NCBI RefSeq assembly: GCF_963675165.1
Contig: NC_087381.1
Coordinates: forward strand, 248,001-312,000
Source: Halichondria panicea
Taxonomy: Eukaryota > Porifera > Demospongiae > Suberitida > Halichondriidae
DNA length: 64,000 bases
Reading direction: 5' to 3'
Numbering within the stretch: position 1 is the first letter of the stretch; the number at the start of each line of letters is the position of its first letter. The translations under genes were made by a program, and so were the position numbers. The notes beneath the pieces were generated by a model. The model was given only the letters and a program-made list of their open reading frames with translations. It was not told the DNA's origin and ran no database searches. This document shows, in pieces, positions 47,301 to 55,805 of the stretch.

Positions 47301-49798
47301 GTCCTGTAAGTGTGTGTGTATTCTATCACCATTATTACTAGCAAGTCTTTGCAAATGAATTAACAGAAATGTTGACAATTTGTACCCTAAGGTGACATAT
47401 TTTTGCGGGTATTCATTTCAGCTATTTCTGCAAATTAAAGTAAAATCACCAAAAATGTGTACTCGCAGATAATTGGAAAATGCATATACATGTCTGCTAA
47501 CATTCCTCCTCCACACACACACACAGCTACGCCGACGCCACCCTCTCCCAAATTCCACCCCAGTCACGCTTCAAAGGCATCACAAGTCTGATCGAACATC
47601 CAGTGAAAGTACAGCCTCCAGCAGAACCAAACAAAATGGCCGCCCTCCCGATTATCCTGACATCAAGAGAGAGGAAGAAGCTCCGAAAGCAGCGGAGGAG
47701 AGAGGCAGAGAGGGAGAAACAAGAGAAGATACAGTTCGGTCTTATTGACAAACCTGAACCAAAGGTGAGTAGCTAGGGTCCGTTATCTGAGTTAAAATTT
47801 TGAAAATGGACCTGTTTTGATGTCTAACTTTTTGCGGCCATAACTTTTGTTTCGTTGGTCCCAGAACGTTAATTTTACGATTTTCTGAAAGCTTAGAGAG
47901 AGGCCTTTCAGATGATGTGTTAAAACCAAAAGTCTATTTTTGACCTGGTTTCGACAAAAAACCATGGGCTATAGCTATAGCCCATTGTTTTTTCCCGAAA
48001 ATAGGAAATTCTGGTCCGTTCCAAATTTGGGATTTAAGCACACCATTTGAACGGGCTCCGTTTAAGCTTTCATAAAACCATAAAATCGTTGAATTTGGAC
48101 CATTAGAACTTGTGTTTTTGTAATCTCATCCACTATTCCCTCCCTCCAAACACCAGGTCCGTATTAGCAACCTGATGAGAGTGTTGGGCAGTGAGGCAGT
48201 ACAAGATCCCACTAAAGTGGAGGCACATGTCCGAGCTCAGATGGCCGAGAGACAAAGGTGTGTGGGTGTGAGTGTGGGCGTGTGTGTGTGGGGGGGGCGT
48301 GTGTGTGTGAGCAACGACAGACTAGTACTGTGATCCTGATAATATGAGCTATAGCTGTACATATGGAGTCCTCTTAGAAACTTGACAACGACAGCAAACT
48401 AATACTGCACTATAATTATACAGACCCAGAGCATAATAATTATTACAGTGTACATTGTATAATTATGTGCAACTTTATTCCAATGTTTTGTTTCTTCCTT
48501 TATTACCTCCAGGACGCACGAGGCGGCTAACTTGTCTCGTAAGCTCACGCCCGCGCAAAGAAGTGCTAAGAAAGTGGCAAAGATGAAGGAAGACTTGTCA
48601 TGTGGTGTGCATGTGACTGTATACAGGGTTCACGACCTCTCGAAGCCGGCAATAAAGTTCAAAGTGGATATGAACGCACAGCAGTTGCACTTGACTGGTT
48701 GTGTCATGTTATTCCCCGATGTCAACCTCGTTATTGTGGAGGGAGGTACGTAGGTCATGTGATCAGTAGTCATTGTCATGTGACTGAGGGATGGTTGTAA
48801 CTTTACTATATTGACGGTCTACATGTACATGTATAGTGACATGCCCAGAATATTTGCAGTGGTGGCTATTTTTCAATCCTCAATCTCTCTCAATTTAGCA
48901 TACAAATTTGCCTCTTTATAGCCTGGTATTAACCAAGATGTGGTTATATTTTGTCTAGTGGTGGTTAGTACCAACCACCACTGACCAGTGTGTGGGCACA
49001 TCCCTGAGATTGTATGTGTGGTCATTGTGAATCAGTACATGTGATGCAATATTCCCCCAGGCAACATGTATGCCCACACACTCCCCCAGGCTACATGTAT
49101 GCCCACACACTCCCCCACGCTACATGTATGCCCACACACTCCCCCAGGCTACATGTATGCCCACACACTCCCCCAGGCTATGCCCTCACACTCCCCCGGG
49201 CTATGCCCACACACTCCCCCGGGCTATGCCCACACACTCCCCCAGGCTATGCCCTCACACTCCCCCAGGCTATGCCCTCAGGCTTGTCCATGTATTCAGT
49301 GACTTGTGTATGCAGGTCCTAAAGCACTGAAGAAGTTTAAGAGGCTCATGATGAACAGGATAAAGTGGAAGCCCAAGAAAGCGGCAGCAGGTGTGTGTGT
49401 GTGTGGTGTGGGCGTGTGTGTGGTGTGGGCGTATATGTGTGTGTGGAGTGTGCTTTATGACATTTGCCTTTAGCTTAGAGGTTGCCTGAATTTTGGGACC
49501 AAATCTTATTCCATTACTATAACAACAAGATTAATTGATCTCCTCTGTTTTACCTCTAATCTGTCCCCCCCCCCCCATAGATGATGATAACGACTCGGAC
49601 GGTGAAGGTCATGTGACTAACATGTGCAGTGTGGTGTGGGAGGGGGTGGTCCACGACAGGGCGTTCAATGATTGGAGAGTGCGTAACTTCCCCACCGAGC
49701 CTCTCGCACGGGATCATCTCAAGCGACATAAGATTGAACATTATTGGGACCTGGCGCTGAGTCAGCGAATTGTAGAGCAGGAAGAGGAGGAGTCTTGA
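41319..49798 (+). CDS. PRPF3: U4/U6 small nuclear ribonucleoprotein Prp3
   Basis: Twelve exons: 41319-41460, 41843-42016, 42833-42981, 43176-43307, 43440-43604, 43793-43952, 44593-44788, 47527-47764, 48157-48257, 48513-48745, 49316-49390, 49581-49798. Phases close and give 660 residues (human 683). It is a component of the U4/U6.U5 tri-snRNP in the spliceosome. Residues 1-75 form a PWI-like N-terminal domain ([17 protein letters not shown]). The middle has [25 protein letters not shown] and [16 protein letters not shown]. The C-terminal half has [45 protein letters not shown] and [19 protein letters not shown], and ends with [25 protein letters not shown] follows at 49,989. Intron 7 (2.7 kb) contains two opposite-strand genes. 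Exons 8-12 are duplicated at 53.4-56.1 kb. Confidence 0.96.
42040..42815 (+). repeat. Two fold-back repeats, family 1, in PRPF3 intron 2
   Basis: Two tandem units. The first runs from TTTGAATGGCCATAACTTTA to GAATTCAAGTTATGGTAGC. The second starts near 42,465 (CAACAGCCATAACTTCAGTA) and ends with AACTAAAGTTATGGCCGCTC. Both have TTTTCTGAAAGCTTA on the left, CTAAGCTTTCAGAAAA on the right and a central ACCATGGGCTATAAT. Confidence 0.8.
44325..44530 (+). repeat. Partial fold-back repeat, family 1, in PRPF3 intron 6
   Basis: Right-arm sequence (TTTTAAGCTTTCAGAACC and CAGAACTAAAGTTATGGC) followed by the start of another left arm (GTCTTTGAACGGCCATAAAT). The left half of the first unit is missing. Confidence 0.6.
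44811..44973 (+). repeat. Fold-back repeat, family 2, in PRPF3 intron 7
   Basis: The outer arms are ATTCGAGGGTATAAATG on the left and AGTTTATACCCTTGAAATAT on the right. The centre has GCATGCATGCATGC. Orientation is opposite to the copy at 34.7 kb. Confidence 0.75.
45126..45728 (-). CDS. Nested membrane protein with PH-like C-terminal domain (copy A), inside PRPF3 intron 7
   Basis: Single exon, 200 residues. It starts [20 protein letters not shown], carrying a PPxY-type motif (PPSY) that WW-domain ubiquitin ligases bind. A hydrophobic segment (about 97-115, [18 protein letters not shown]) is followed by [40 protein letters not shown] and a final [13 protein letters not shown] helix. The alternation of strands and terminal helix after a membrane segment resembles small PH-like (bPH2-type) membrane domains, which is an inference by eye. 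It is homologous in layout to the genes at 46.7 kb and 52.5 kb, with the shared signature W-x-x-(Y/H)-L-T-x-x-G-(I/L)-x-Y and F-I-P-L-x-(E/D)-(V/I). Function unknown. Intact and intronless. Confidence 0.75.
   Translation of the reverse strand: MYHKTPPPPPSYEDAMAEKQREEDVSRTTVTFSEYSPAQEYSTIIKVDLEAAAAEKMDTTVWERRTRKEDIELTTFNGKLSKRAVNRKDACVISVMAASILGLPLIPFYCGWCCLNRAKWDLHLTNKGLHYRGWRKCYLHKSFIPLLDIRHICLESEHGSVVVVTTTRGRVRVEWVDNAADLVRAVRRVKGWPQLRILTE
46374..46510. repeat. Imperfect inverted repeat in PRPF3 intron 7
   Basis: Left block CGCGGATTTTATTTTCGAGG and right block TCAATCCGCGAAAACTGC, with TTTTTTTCGTGGATTGC at the left edge, form imperfect complementary arms. The style is similar to family 2, but the sequence is different. 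A 34-bp tandem duplication (TATAGCCACACCTTAACCAC unit) lies downstream at 46,629-46,695. Confidence 0.5.
46720..47214 (-). CDS. Nested membrane protein with PH-like C-terminal domain (copy B), inside PRPF3 intron 7
   Basis: Single exon, 164 residues, starting [20 protein letters not shown]. Two adjacent hydrophobic stretches (about 32-65: [20 protein letters not shown] and VWISISMLL) form a hairpin or one long membrane segment. They are followed by [44 protein letters not shown] and the C-terminal helix [13 protein letters not shown]. The fold is inferred to be a small PH-like beta-sandwich on the cytosolic face. It is a paralogue of the 45.1 kb and 52.5 kb genes. The first half of this gene is duplicated at 51.9-52.1 kb. 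It lies antisense within a PRPF3 intron, so it needs its own promoter. Its function is unknown. Confidence 0.75.
   Translation of the reverse strand: MATTCSYGSVTSTQAREERNTDILIHGELEHKTVTCVYLVLCILALPLLPLLVWISISMLLSLRQWKLYLTTDGIQYTSSFLGWRETWFIPLQEVQNIAIVGSTSIRVYVNRDQIAEIATCPCYRYGDYLVLRNVKNAPRFVAAVKKQNENIDRSYHMETICNF
47815..48115 (+). repeat. Fold-back repeat, family 1, in PRPF3 intron 8
   Basis: The left arm GCGGCCATAACTTTTGTTTC and TACGATTTTCTGAAAGCTTA pair with the right arm CGTTTAAGCTTTCATAAAAC and ACCATTAGAACTTGTG. The centre is ACCATGGGCTATAGCTATAG, followed by CCCATTGTTTTTTCCC. The duplicated intron at 53,695-54,005 carries the same insert, so it predates the segmental duplication. Confidence 0.8.
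49055..49285 (+). repeat. Minisatellite in PRPF3 intron 10
   Basis: About nine units of 21-28 bp built on CCCACACACTCCCCCAGGCT, in a long subtype with ACATGTATG and a short subtype (CTATGCC). All three plus frames stay open through it and give His/Thr/Pro-rich artefact peptides. The duplicated intron at 54.9 kb retains only one to two units, so the array expanded after or contracted since the duplication. Confidence 0.9.
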
Positions 49799-50120
49799 TC
49801 GCATGATCACATGATATAGTCACATGACATATTGGACATTATACATGACTTTTTGTAGATATCTATTATAAAACAAGAACTTTGCTTAAGAATATCTAAT
49901 TATAGGTCATTATTTTAATTTTTGTTGAATAGTATGTATACATGTACGTACATGTTGAGGTGATTATGCTGTTAATTGTCAATTTATCAATAAATTTGTT
50001 GAGTATCTGTCAGAATAGTGAAAGCGGAAGAGATAATAATTATAATATGACAGTTCTGAGTCTTACAAAGATTTGCTTTGAACACGGTGAATAACTATTG
50101 TGTACATGATGTTGACTTTA

Positions 50121-50202
50121 TAGCCTCGATTCCAGGCCGCTCTCAATTGAGAAAGACAACTAACCCTCTCTATAGTAGTGAGAGGGGCTGGGATCGAGGC
50201 TA
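50121..50202. mobile_element. 82-bp MITE with 9-bp target duplication
   Basis: The ends TAGCCTCGAT and ATCGAGGCTA are perfect inverted repeats, with imperfect pairing continuing inwards (TCCAGGCC against GGGGCTGGG). TTTGACTTTA-like flanks resolve to the exact 9-bp duplication TTGACTTTA at 50,112-50,120 and 50,203-50,211. The same target length is seen in the elements at 23.3 and 57.2 kb. Confidence 0.75.
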
Positions 50203-50440
50203 TTGACTTTACTGCTTGCTCTATATACACATGATGTGCATCCGCTGTATATAATTATGTGCTTATTATGTATACATAATCCATATGCACATACCACATT
50301 AATCTTTGTCACTCTCAATTATATAATAAGCCAAAACAATGGCAAGCAGATCATAAAAACCTATATATATAATAAAAATTATACTGAGTGCCAACGTTAA
50401 AAAAAAAAGCGGTCTGGCCAGAAACTGCTTAGGGGGTAAG

Positions 50441-50637
50441 GTACTACTTTTTAGGGTAGCATAAGTACTGCTTTTCGAAAGCAGCATAAGTACTACTTTT
50501 AACGGTAGCATAAGTACTGCTTTTGAGGGCAGCATAAGTACTGCTTTTGAGGGCAGCATAAGTACTACTTTTTAGGTAGCATAAGTACTACTTTTTAAGG
50601 TAGCATAAGTACTGCTTTCGAGGGCAGCATAAAGTAC
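50441..50637 (+). repeat. ~24-bp minisatellite
   Basis: About eight units of GCATAAGTACTGCTTTTGAG type, with TACT/CTGC variants. The minus frame gives a repetitive MLPSKAV peptide that I regard as an artefact. It sits between the PRPF3 3' end and the duplicated segment. Confidence 0.85.
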
Positions 50638-51062
50638 ACTACACCGAGCAGTGCATACTGAGGTTACAGAACTCCGGATAAAGTAGCGCTCTGGGGTGGG
50701 CCAGTTTCCCGACACCCAACCACCAGCTCCGGAGCCCCATGAATAACCCAAGCGCTACATTGGGTCACCGGAAGTGGTTTGTATAAAGTGGGCACTGCAG
50801 CCTTGCAGGTGCAGAGACAAGCCCCTCCCTCTCACTCTCTGGCCACACCTCTCTTGAGAAATGAAACACACAGAAGGAAGGAATGTTATTTGACACTCAC
50901 AGTACAGTGCTGGCTAGAGGACCTGGTGAATATAACACAAAGCCTTAAGGAGGGTAAATCTACTCTTGTCAGTAAAATATCGAATATGACTTTATATGTA
51001 CCCCATATTCTCGTACAGACAACACCTCTCCAAGCATACTATTACAATATTAAGAACCATGG

Positions 51063-51140
51063 ACAATTTGGAGGACCCTTTATCGTACACAATTTGGAGG
51101 ACCCTTTATCGTACACAATTTGGAGGACCCTTTATCGTAC
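51063..51140 (+). repeat. 26-bp triplication
   Basis: Three exact copies of the unit ACAATTTGGAGGACCCTTTA plus TCGTAC at 51,063, 51,089 and 51,115. The period is not a multiple of three, so the open frame through it changes frame with each copy. Confidence 0.9.
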
Positions 51141-51900
51141 CTACCGGACCCTCCTGACGAGTCGTTGCCTAGCGATTGTTGTGTGTGGCACAGGGTGCAC
51201 TCCATGCGTTAACGTTATGGACATCTACCACGATGAGCTGCAAACATGGACGACACTGGTTGCCATGACTCCACTGGAAAGAGCCGCTTGGAGACGTGAA
51301 AAACTGGGACGTTTAGAGGGAAGAGAGTTACCTGTCAAGTCTGCATTGTCTACGAATGAGTTCACAGCACTTACGGTGAAGGATATTGTACAAGTTACAG
51401 AGGATTCACTTGTGTACACTATATCTCTGCCTGATGGTCGTTGCCTGGGTTACCAGCCTGGCCAGCACTGCATACTCAGGGGAGTGATACCCTAACCCTT
51501 CCATCTATTGTGGTACTAAACATAATTGTAACTGAGTAGCCTGCTCTGTCTATATATTGTACACGTACCCAAGCTTACTATATAGTGTTAATATTTCTAC
51601 AGGGGGTTTGTTGATTCTTCCGAATGCTCTGTGACTAGACAGTACACACCAATCTCTCCACCGGATGAAGATGGTTCCTTTGCTGTGCTTATCAAGGTGA
51701 GCAGCCAGCACACACAGTATGCCATAATGGTTATCAAGGTGAGCAGCCAGCACACACAGTATGCCATAATGGTTATCAAGGTGAGCAGCCAGCACACACA
51801 GTATGCCATAATGGTTATCTGTATGTCCTATAGTAACCTCTCTAAGTTGTACAAAGATGGACGTGTGTCGGAGATGATTAGAGCGTGGGCGGTGGGAACA
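51141..51900 (+). pseudogene. CYB5RL: Truncated NADH-cytochrome b5 reductase-like gene fragment
   Basis: The frame around 51,170-51,480 reads CGTGCTPCVNVMDIYHDELQ, then TW, and later ENEFTALTV-like and GYQPGQHCILRG. This matches the N-terminal Cys motif and the start of the FAD-binding domain of CYB5RL. A second exon (from about 51,603) reads GFVDSSECSVTRQYTPISPP and DEDGSFAVLIK, containing the RxYTPISPP flavin-binding motif. A third part, YSNLSKLYKDGRVSEMIRAW, continues the domain. The sequence then joins a copy of the PRPF3 intron 7 membrane gene at about 51,901, and the rest of the reductase (FAD/NADH domains) is missing. The splice phase between the first two parts does not close by one base with the visible donor. 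Called a broken gene fragment; whether a complete copy exists elsewhere is unknown. Confidence 0.65.
51691..51816 (+). repeat. 42-bp triplication duplicating a 5' splice site
   Basis: Three direct copies of a 42-bp unit at 51,691, 51,733 and 51,775, each starting ATCAAGGTGAGCAGCCAGCA. The first copy contains the natural exon end of the CYB5RL-like fragment (LIK followed by the GTGAGC donor), so the array offers three identical, in-frame donor sites spaced by 14 codons. Confidence 0.9.
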
Positions 51901-52135
51901 GTGACGTGTACTGGATGCCGTCAGTTGTTAGATAGAGCCTCCATTGCCTCAAAGAAAGTAACATCGATATACTTATCCATACAAGTAATGGTAGCAGAGG
52001 TAGCACTAGTATACATAATACTAGATAGACACAAGTTACGGTCTTGTGTTCAAGCTCTCCTTGAATTAGAATATCTTCTGTATTTCTTTCTTCTCTAGCT
52101 TGTGTGCTTGTTACAGAGCCGTAGCTAGTAGCCAT
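51878..52135 (-). pseudogene. Truncated duplicate of nested membrane gene B
   Basis: The minus-strand frame repeats the first ~80 residues of the 46.7 kb protein ([46 protein letters not shown]) with few changes, then ends in unrelated residues where the homology stops at about 51,901. It lacks the PH-like strands and the C-terminal helix. The break coincides with the junction to the CYB5RL-like fragment, so it marks the left edge of the segmental duplication. Confidence 0.8.
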
Positions 52136-52471
52136 CTTGTGTGTGTATGTATAGTGACGTAGCTAGAGAGATGGTTGTACAGAGATAGGCTATTATAGAC
52201 AATGGGGAAATGGCTACCATTGTGTTTATGTCTAAACTGTGTAAGTGTGTGTGTACTCTAGAATGTTTTGCAAGTGTTTGCATTATTATCTTTGATGCTC
52301 ACAAAAGAGTTACGATATACATTTAAATACATTAACTTTTTACTACAGACAATTTAGTTGCTACGGTATTAGCTATCGGGCTCATAATTATAGTCAATAA
52401 TGATTATTCAACTATTTGTATGTATGTAGTTTGACATCTTAAGTCATTTATAAGTTAGTACAGAAGTTCTT

Positions 52472-53221
52472 TTATAGCCGCTCTGTCTCAGCCTGCACAG
52501 TATTCAGTTCTCTTTGACCGTGCTGCTCTTCTTTAACAGCAGCTGTAAACTGGCGTGCATTATTCATTGGGCCCAATACTATCTCCTTGGCACCACACGT
52601 CCATAAATAACAAGTTTTATCGGTTTTGACTCGAATGTTGATATAGTTACTGTGATATCGGTACACACGGATGTTTGTAATTTCGTCAATTGGAATCAGT
52701 TTTGTTGAATCTTTTACAAAGCATGAGCAGCACGCTTTGTTGTCCAGGGCAACTGTGTACCAGATGCCTTTGCTGGTTAGGTACGTCCGCCATTTCTTTT
52801 TGTATGCGCAATAGCCACAAAGGCACCAAATGAAGAAAGGAAAAAGACCAAGCAAAATTGCAACACAACACAAAATTGGGCCGAGAATTGCTTTGGCAAA
52901 AATGAAAAGCTTGACTCCAAATTTGATTCCTTTATTACGTTTTTCTCGATTGAAAACATCGTCTAAAATTGCTTCACAAATAATCTCGTTGCCATGTTCA
53001 TCCACTGGAATGGAAATCAATTCTCCCTCCATTAAACTATCCACTGGAATGGAAATGGATTCTTGACTTCCCTCCATTGAACTAGCTCTAGAACTGCCTG
53101 TGCTAGTAGCACCTTCTGTAGTAGTAGCTTCATGGAGAACAGGCGAAGAAGTTGGAGAAATAGGAATAGCAACGTTTGTAGCCATCTCTTTTCTTTGTTG
53201 TGCTAGTCTACATTGTACCAT
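52472..53221 (-). CDS. Membrane protein with PH-like C-terminal domain (copy C)
   Basis: Single exon, 249 residues. It starts at the first Met (53,219-53,221); a second Met 13 codons in (MATNVAIPIS) aligns better with copy B. An N-terminal Ser/Thr-rich segment holds a repeated ISIPVD motif (about 56-75). A long hydrophobic stretch (about 107-137, ILGPILCCVAILLGLFPFFI and WCLCGYCAY) precedes KKKWRTYLTSKGIWYTVALD, TKLIPIDEITNIRVYRYHSN, INIRVKTDK and a final NNARQFTAAVKEEQ helix. It shares the family signature with copies A and B. It lies inside the second copy of the PRPF3 intron but has no counterpart at that position in the first copy. Intact; function unknown. Confidence 0.75.
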   Translation of the reverse strand: MVQCRLAQQRKEMATNVAIPISPTSSPVLHEATTTEGATSTGSSRASSMEGSQESISIPVDSLMEGELISIPVDEHGNEIICEAILDDVFNREKRNKGIKFGVKLFIFAKAILGPILCCVAILLGLFPFFIWCLCGYCAYKKKWRTYLTSKGIWYTVALDNKACCSCFVKDSTKLIPIDEITNIRVYRYHSNYINIRVKTDKTCYLWTCGAKEIVLGPMNNARQFTAAVKEEQHGQRELNTVQAETERL

Positions 53222-53694
53222 ATAATTATATGTATGGAGATTTTCTTTGACTGATTGTTTTCGAGGCTTACAGTATTTTTTGACTGTTTCAAAAATGTGT
53301 ATATCTTTCTGTTTACACTTTTTTATATTAATTTTATATTATAATTATTATTGTATTTTATCCTCATAACTCATCATGTACGCTAATATTCCTCCACCCA
53401 CACACACACACAGCTACGCCCACGCCACCCTCTCCCAAGTTCCACCCCAGTCACGCTTCAAAGGCATCACAAGTCTAATCGAACATCCGGTGAAAGTACA
53501 GCCTCCAGCAGAACCAAACAAAATGGCTGCCCTCCCGATTATCCTGACATCAAGAGAGAGGAAGAAGCTCCGAAAGCAGCGGAGGAGAGAGGCAGAGAGA
53601 GAGAAACGAGAAGATACAGTTCGGTCTTATTGACAAACCTGAACCAAAGGTGAGTAGCTAGGGTCCGTTATCTGAGTTAAAATTTTGAAAATGG

Positions 53695-54005
53695 ACCGGT
53701 TTTGATGTCTAACTTTTTGCGGCCATAACTTTTGTTTCGTTGGCCCCAGAACGTTAATTTTACGATTTTCTGAAAGCTTAGAGAGAGGCCTTTCAGATGA
53801 TGTGTTAAAATCAAAAGTCTATTTTTGACCTGGTTTCGACAAAAAACCATGGGCTATATAGCCCATGGTTTTTTCCCGAAAATAGGAAATTCTGGTCCGT
53901 TCCAAATTTGGGATTTAAGCACACCATTTGAACGGGCTCCGTTTAAGCTTTCATAAAACCATAAAATCGTTGAATTTGGACCATTAGAACTTATGTTTTT
54001 GTAAT
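53695..54005 (+). repeat. Duplicated fold-back repeat, family 1
   Basis: This is the counterpart of 47,815-48,115 within the second PRPF3 segment. Its central palindrome (ACCATGGGCTATATAGCCCA then TGGT) is more perfect than in the first copy, where a few bases differ. Confidence 0.8.
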
Positions 54006-55223
54006 CTCATCCACTATTCCCGGCCCTCCAAACACCAGGTCCGTATTAGCAACCTGATGAGAGTGTTGGGCAGTGAGGCAGTACAAGATCCCACTAAAGT
54101 AGAGGCACATGTCCGAGCTCAGATGGCCGAGAGACAAAGGTGTGTGGGTGTGAGTGTGGGGGGGGCGTGTGTGAGTAATTAACGACAGACTAGTACTGGG
54201 ATCCTGAGCTATAGCTGTTCATGTGGAGTCCTCTTAGAAACTTGATAATGGCAGCAAACTAATACTGCACTATAATTATACAGACCAAGAGCATAATAAA
54301 AAATTAATAATAATTATTACAGTGTACATTGTATAATTATGTGCAACTTTATTCCAATGTTTTGTTTCTTTCTTTATTACCTCCAGGACGCACGAGGCGG
54401 CTAACTTGTCTCGTAAGCTCACGCCCGCGCAAAGAAGTGCTAAGAAAGTGGCAAAGATGAAGGAAGACTTGTCATGTGGTGTGCATGTGACTGTGTACAG
54501 GGTTCACGACCTCTCAAAGCCGGCAATAAAGTTCAAAGTGGATATGAACGCACAGCAGTTACACTTGACTGGTTGTGTCATGTTGTTCCCCGATGTCAAC
54601 CTCGTTATTGTGGAGGGAGGTACGTAGGTCATGTGATCAGTAGTCATTGTCATGTGACTGAGGGATGGTTGTAACTTTACTATATTGACGTTCTACATGT
54701 ATAGTGATATGCCCAGAATATTTGCAGTGGTGGCTATTTTTCAATCCTCAATCTCTCTCAATTTAGCATACAAATTTGCCTCTTTATAGCCTAAAATGTG
54801 GTATTAACTAATAGCTAGGCCTAAGATGTGGTTATATTGTTTACGTAGCGGTGGTTTGTACCAACCACCACTGACCAGTTGTGGGCACATTCCTGAGATT
54901 GTACACATGGTCATTGTGAATCAGTGCAATATTCCCCCAGGCTATGCCCACACACTCCCCCATGCTATGCCCTCAGGCTCGTGCATTTATTCAGTTACTT
55001 GTGTTGCAGGTCCTAAAGCACTGAAGAAGTTTAAGAGGCTCATGATGAACAGGATAAAGTGGAAGCCCAAGAAAGCGGCAGCAGGTGTGTGTGTGTGTGT
55101 GGTGTGGGCGTATATGTGTGTGTGGAGTGTGCTTTATGACATTTGCCTTTAGCTTAGAGGTTGCCCTTTATAGAATAGTGAATTTTGGGACCAAATCTTA
55201 TTAATATTCCATTACTATAACAA

Positions 55224-55695
55224 TGAAAGCACCGCGGGTGCTGATGCCTCGGTGGAGGTGCCAAAGCTACATAACATAAAAGCTAGCTTTTATACACACA
55301 TTGATTATAATGATTAATTTTGCTGCATGCAGAATCCAGAATCACAGGGAAACTCAAAGAGTGGGTAATGATCCACGATGATTGTTGTTAATGCCAAAAG
55401 TTCAAGTCTAAAATTAATGGCTGCAAGTCAGCTCTCTTCTCACTCTTGCAGGTACCAATAGCTAGCGTTCTAGTGCAGAGTTAACTACTAAGTAGAGTAG
55501 CAACACTCGGTGAACAAGTTTTGCTACAGACTCTTCTGAAAAGGCTGCAATGGCATTCCAAGTAAGCAAAACTAGGCATAACTCGAGAACGAAGCTTTAT
55601 TTTGCAAATCCACAAATACCAAGCCAAGAAAACATGACTAGAAGCCTATAGAAACTCCTACTTGCACTTCATTGATCCTTGAGCAGCTGAAACAG

Positions 55696-55738
<43 letters not shown>

Positions 55739-55805
55739 AGAGAGACACACACAGAGACACACAAACACACTACCGTATACCTCGCTTGCGCATGCGCACC
55801 GAGGC
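55224..55805. mobile_element. ~582-bp insertion in the duplicated PRPF3 intron 11
   Basis: Comparison of the two PRPF3 copies shows extra sequence in the second, bordered by ATAACAA on both sides (55,217-55,223 and 55,806-55,812), a possible 7-bp target duplication. The left end carries CACCGCGGGTGCTGATGCCT, shared with the 51-bp repeat at 2.93 kb, and TGCCTCGGTG, which is the reverse complement of the CACCGAGGCA at the right end. A (CA)n tract lies at 55,699-55,735. No open frame of note is present. It is a non-autonomous mobile element of unknown class. Confidence 0.65.

Noticed and set aside
47473-47748. Alternative-frame open frame over PRPF3 exon 8 (and its counterpart at 53,376-53,633)
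   Set aside because: The 47.5 kb frame is a shadow of the true PRPF3 frame. At 53.4 kb the true frame changes into it after the 2-base deletion, which is described under the duplicated copy.
49014-49330. Three overlapping His/Thr/Pro-rich open frames
   Set aside because: All three frames of an intronic minisatellite stay open. They lie inside PRPF3 intron 10 and are artefacts of the repeat.
50779-51160. N-terminal part of the 238-residue open frame before the CYB5RL-like Cys motif
   Set aside because: It includes a 26-bp out-of-frame triplication and no family similarity, so only the part from about 51,141 on was used for the call.
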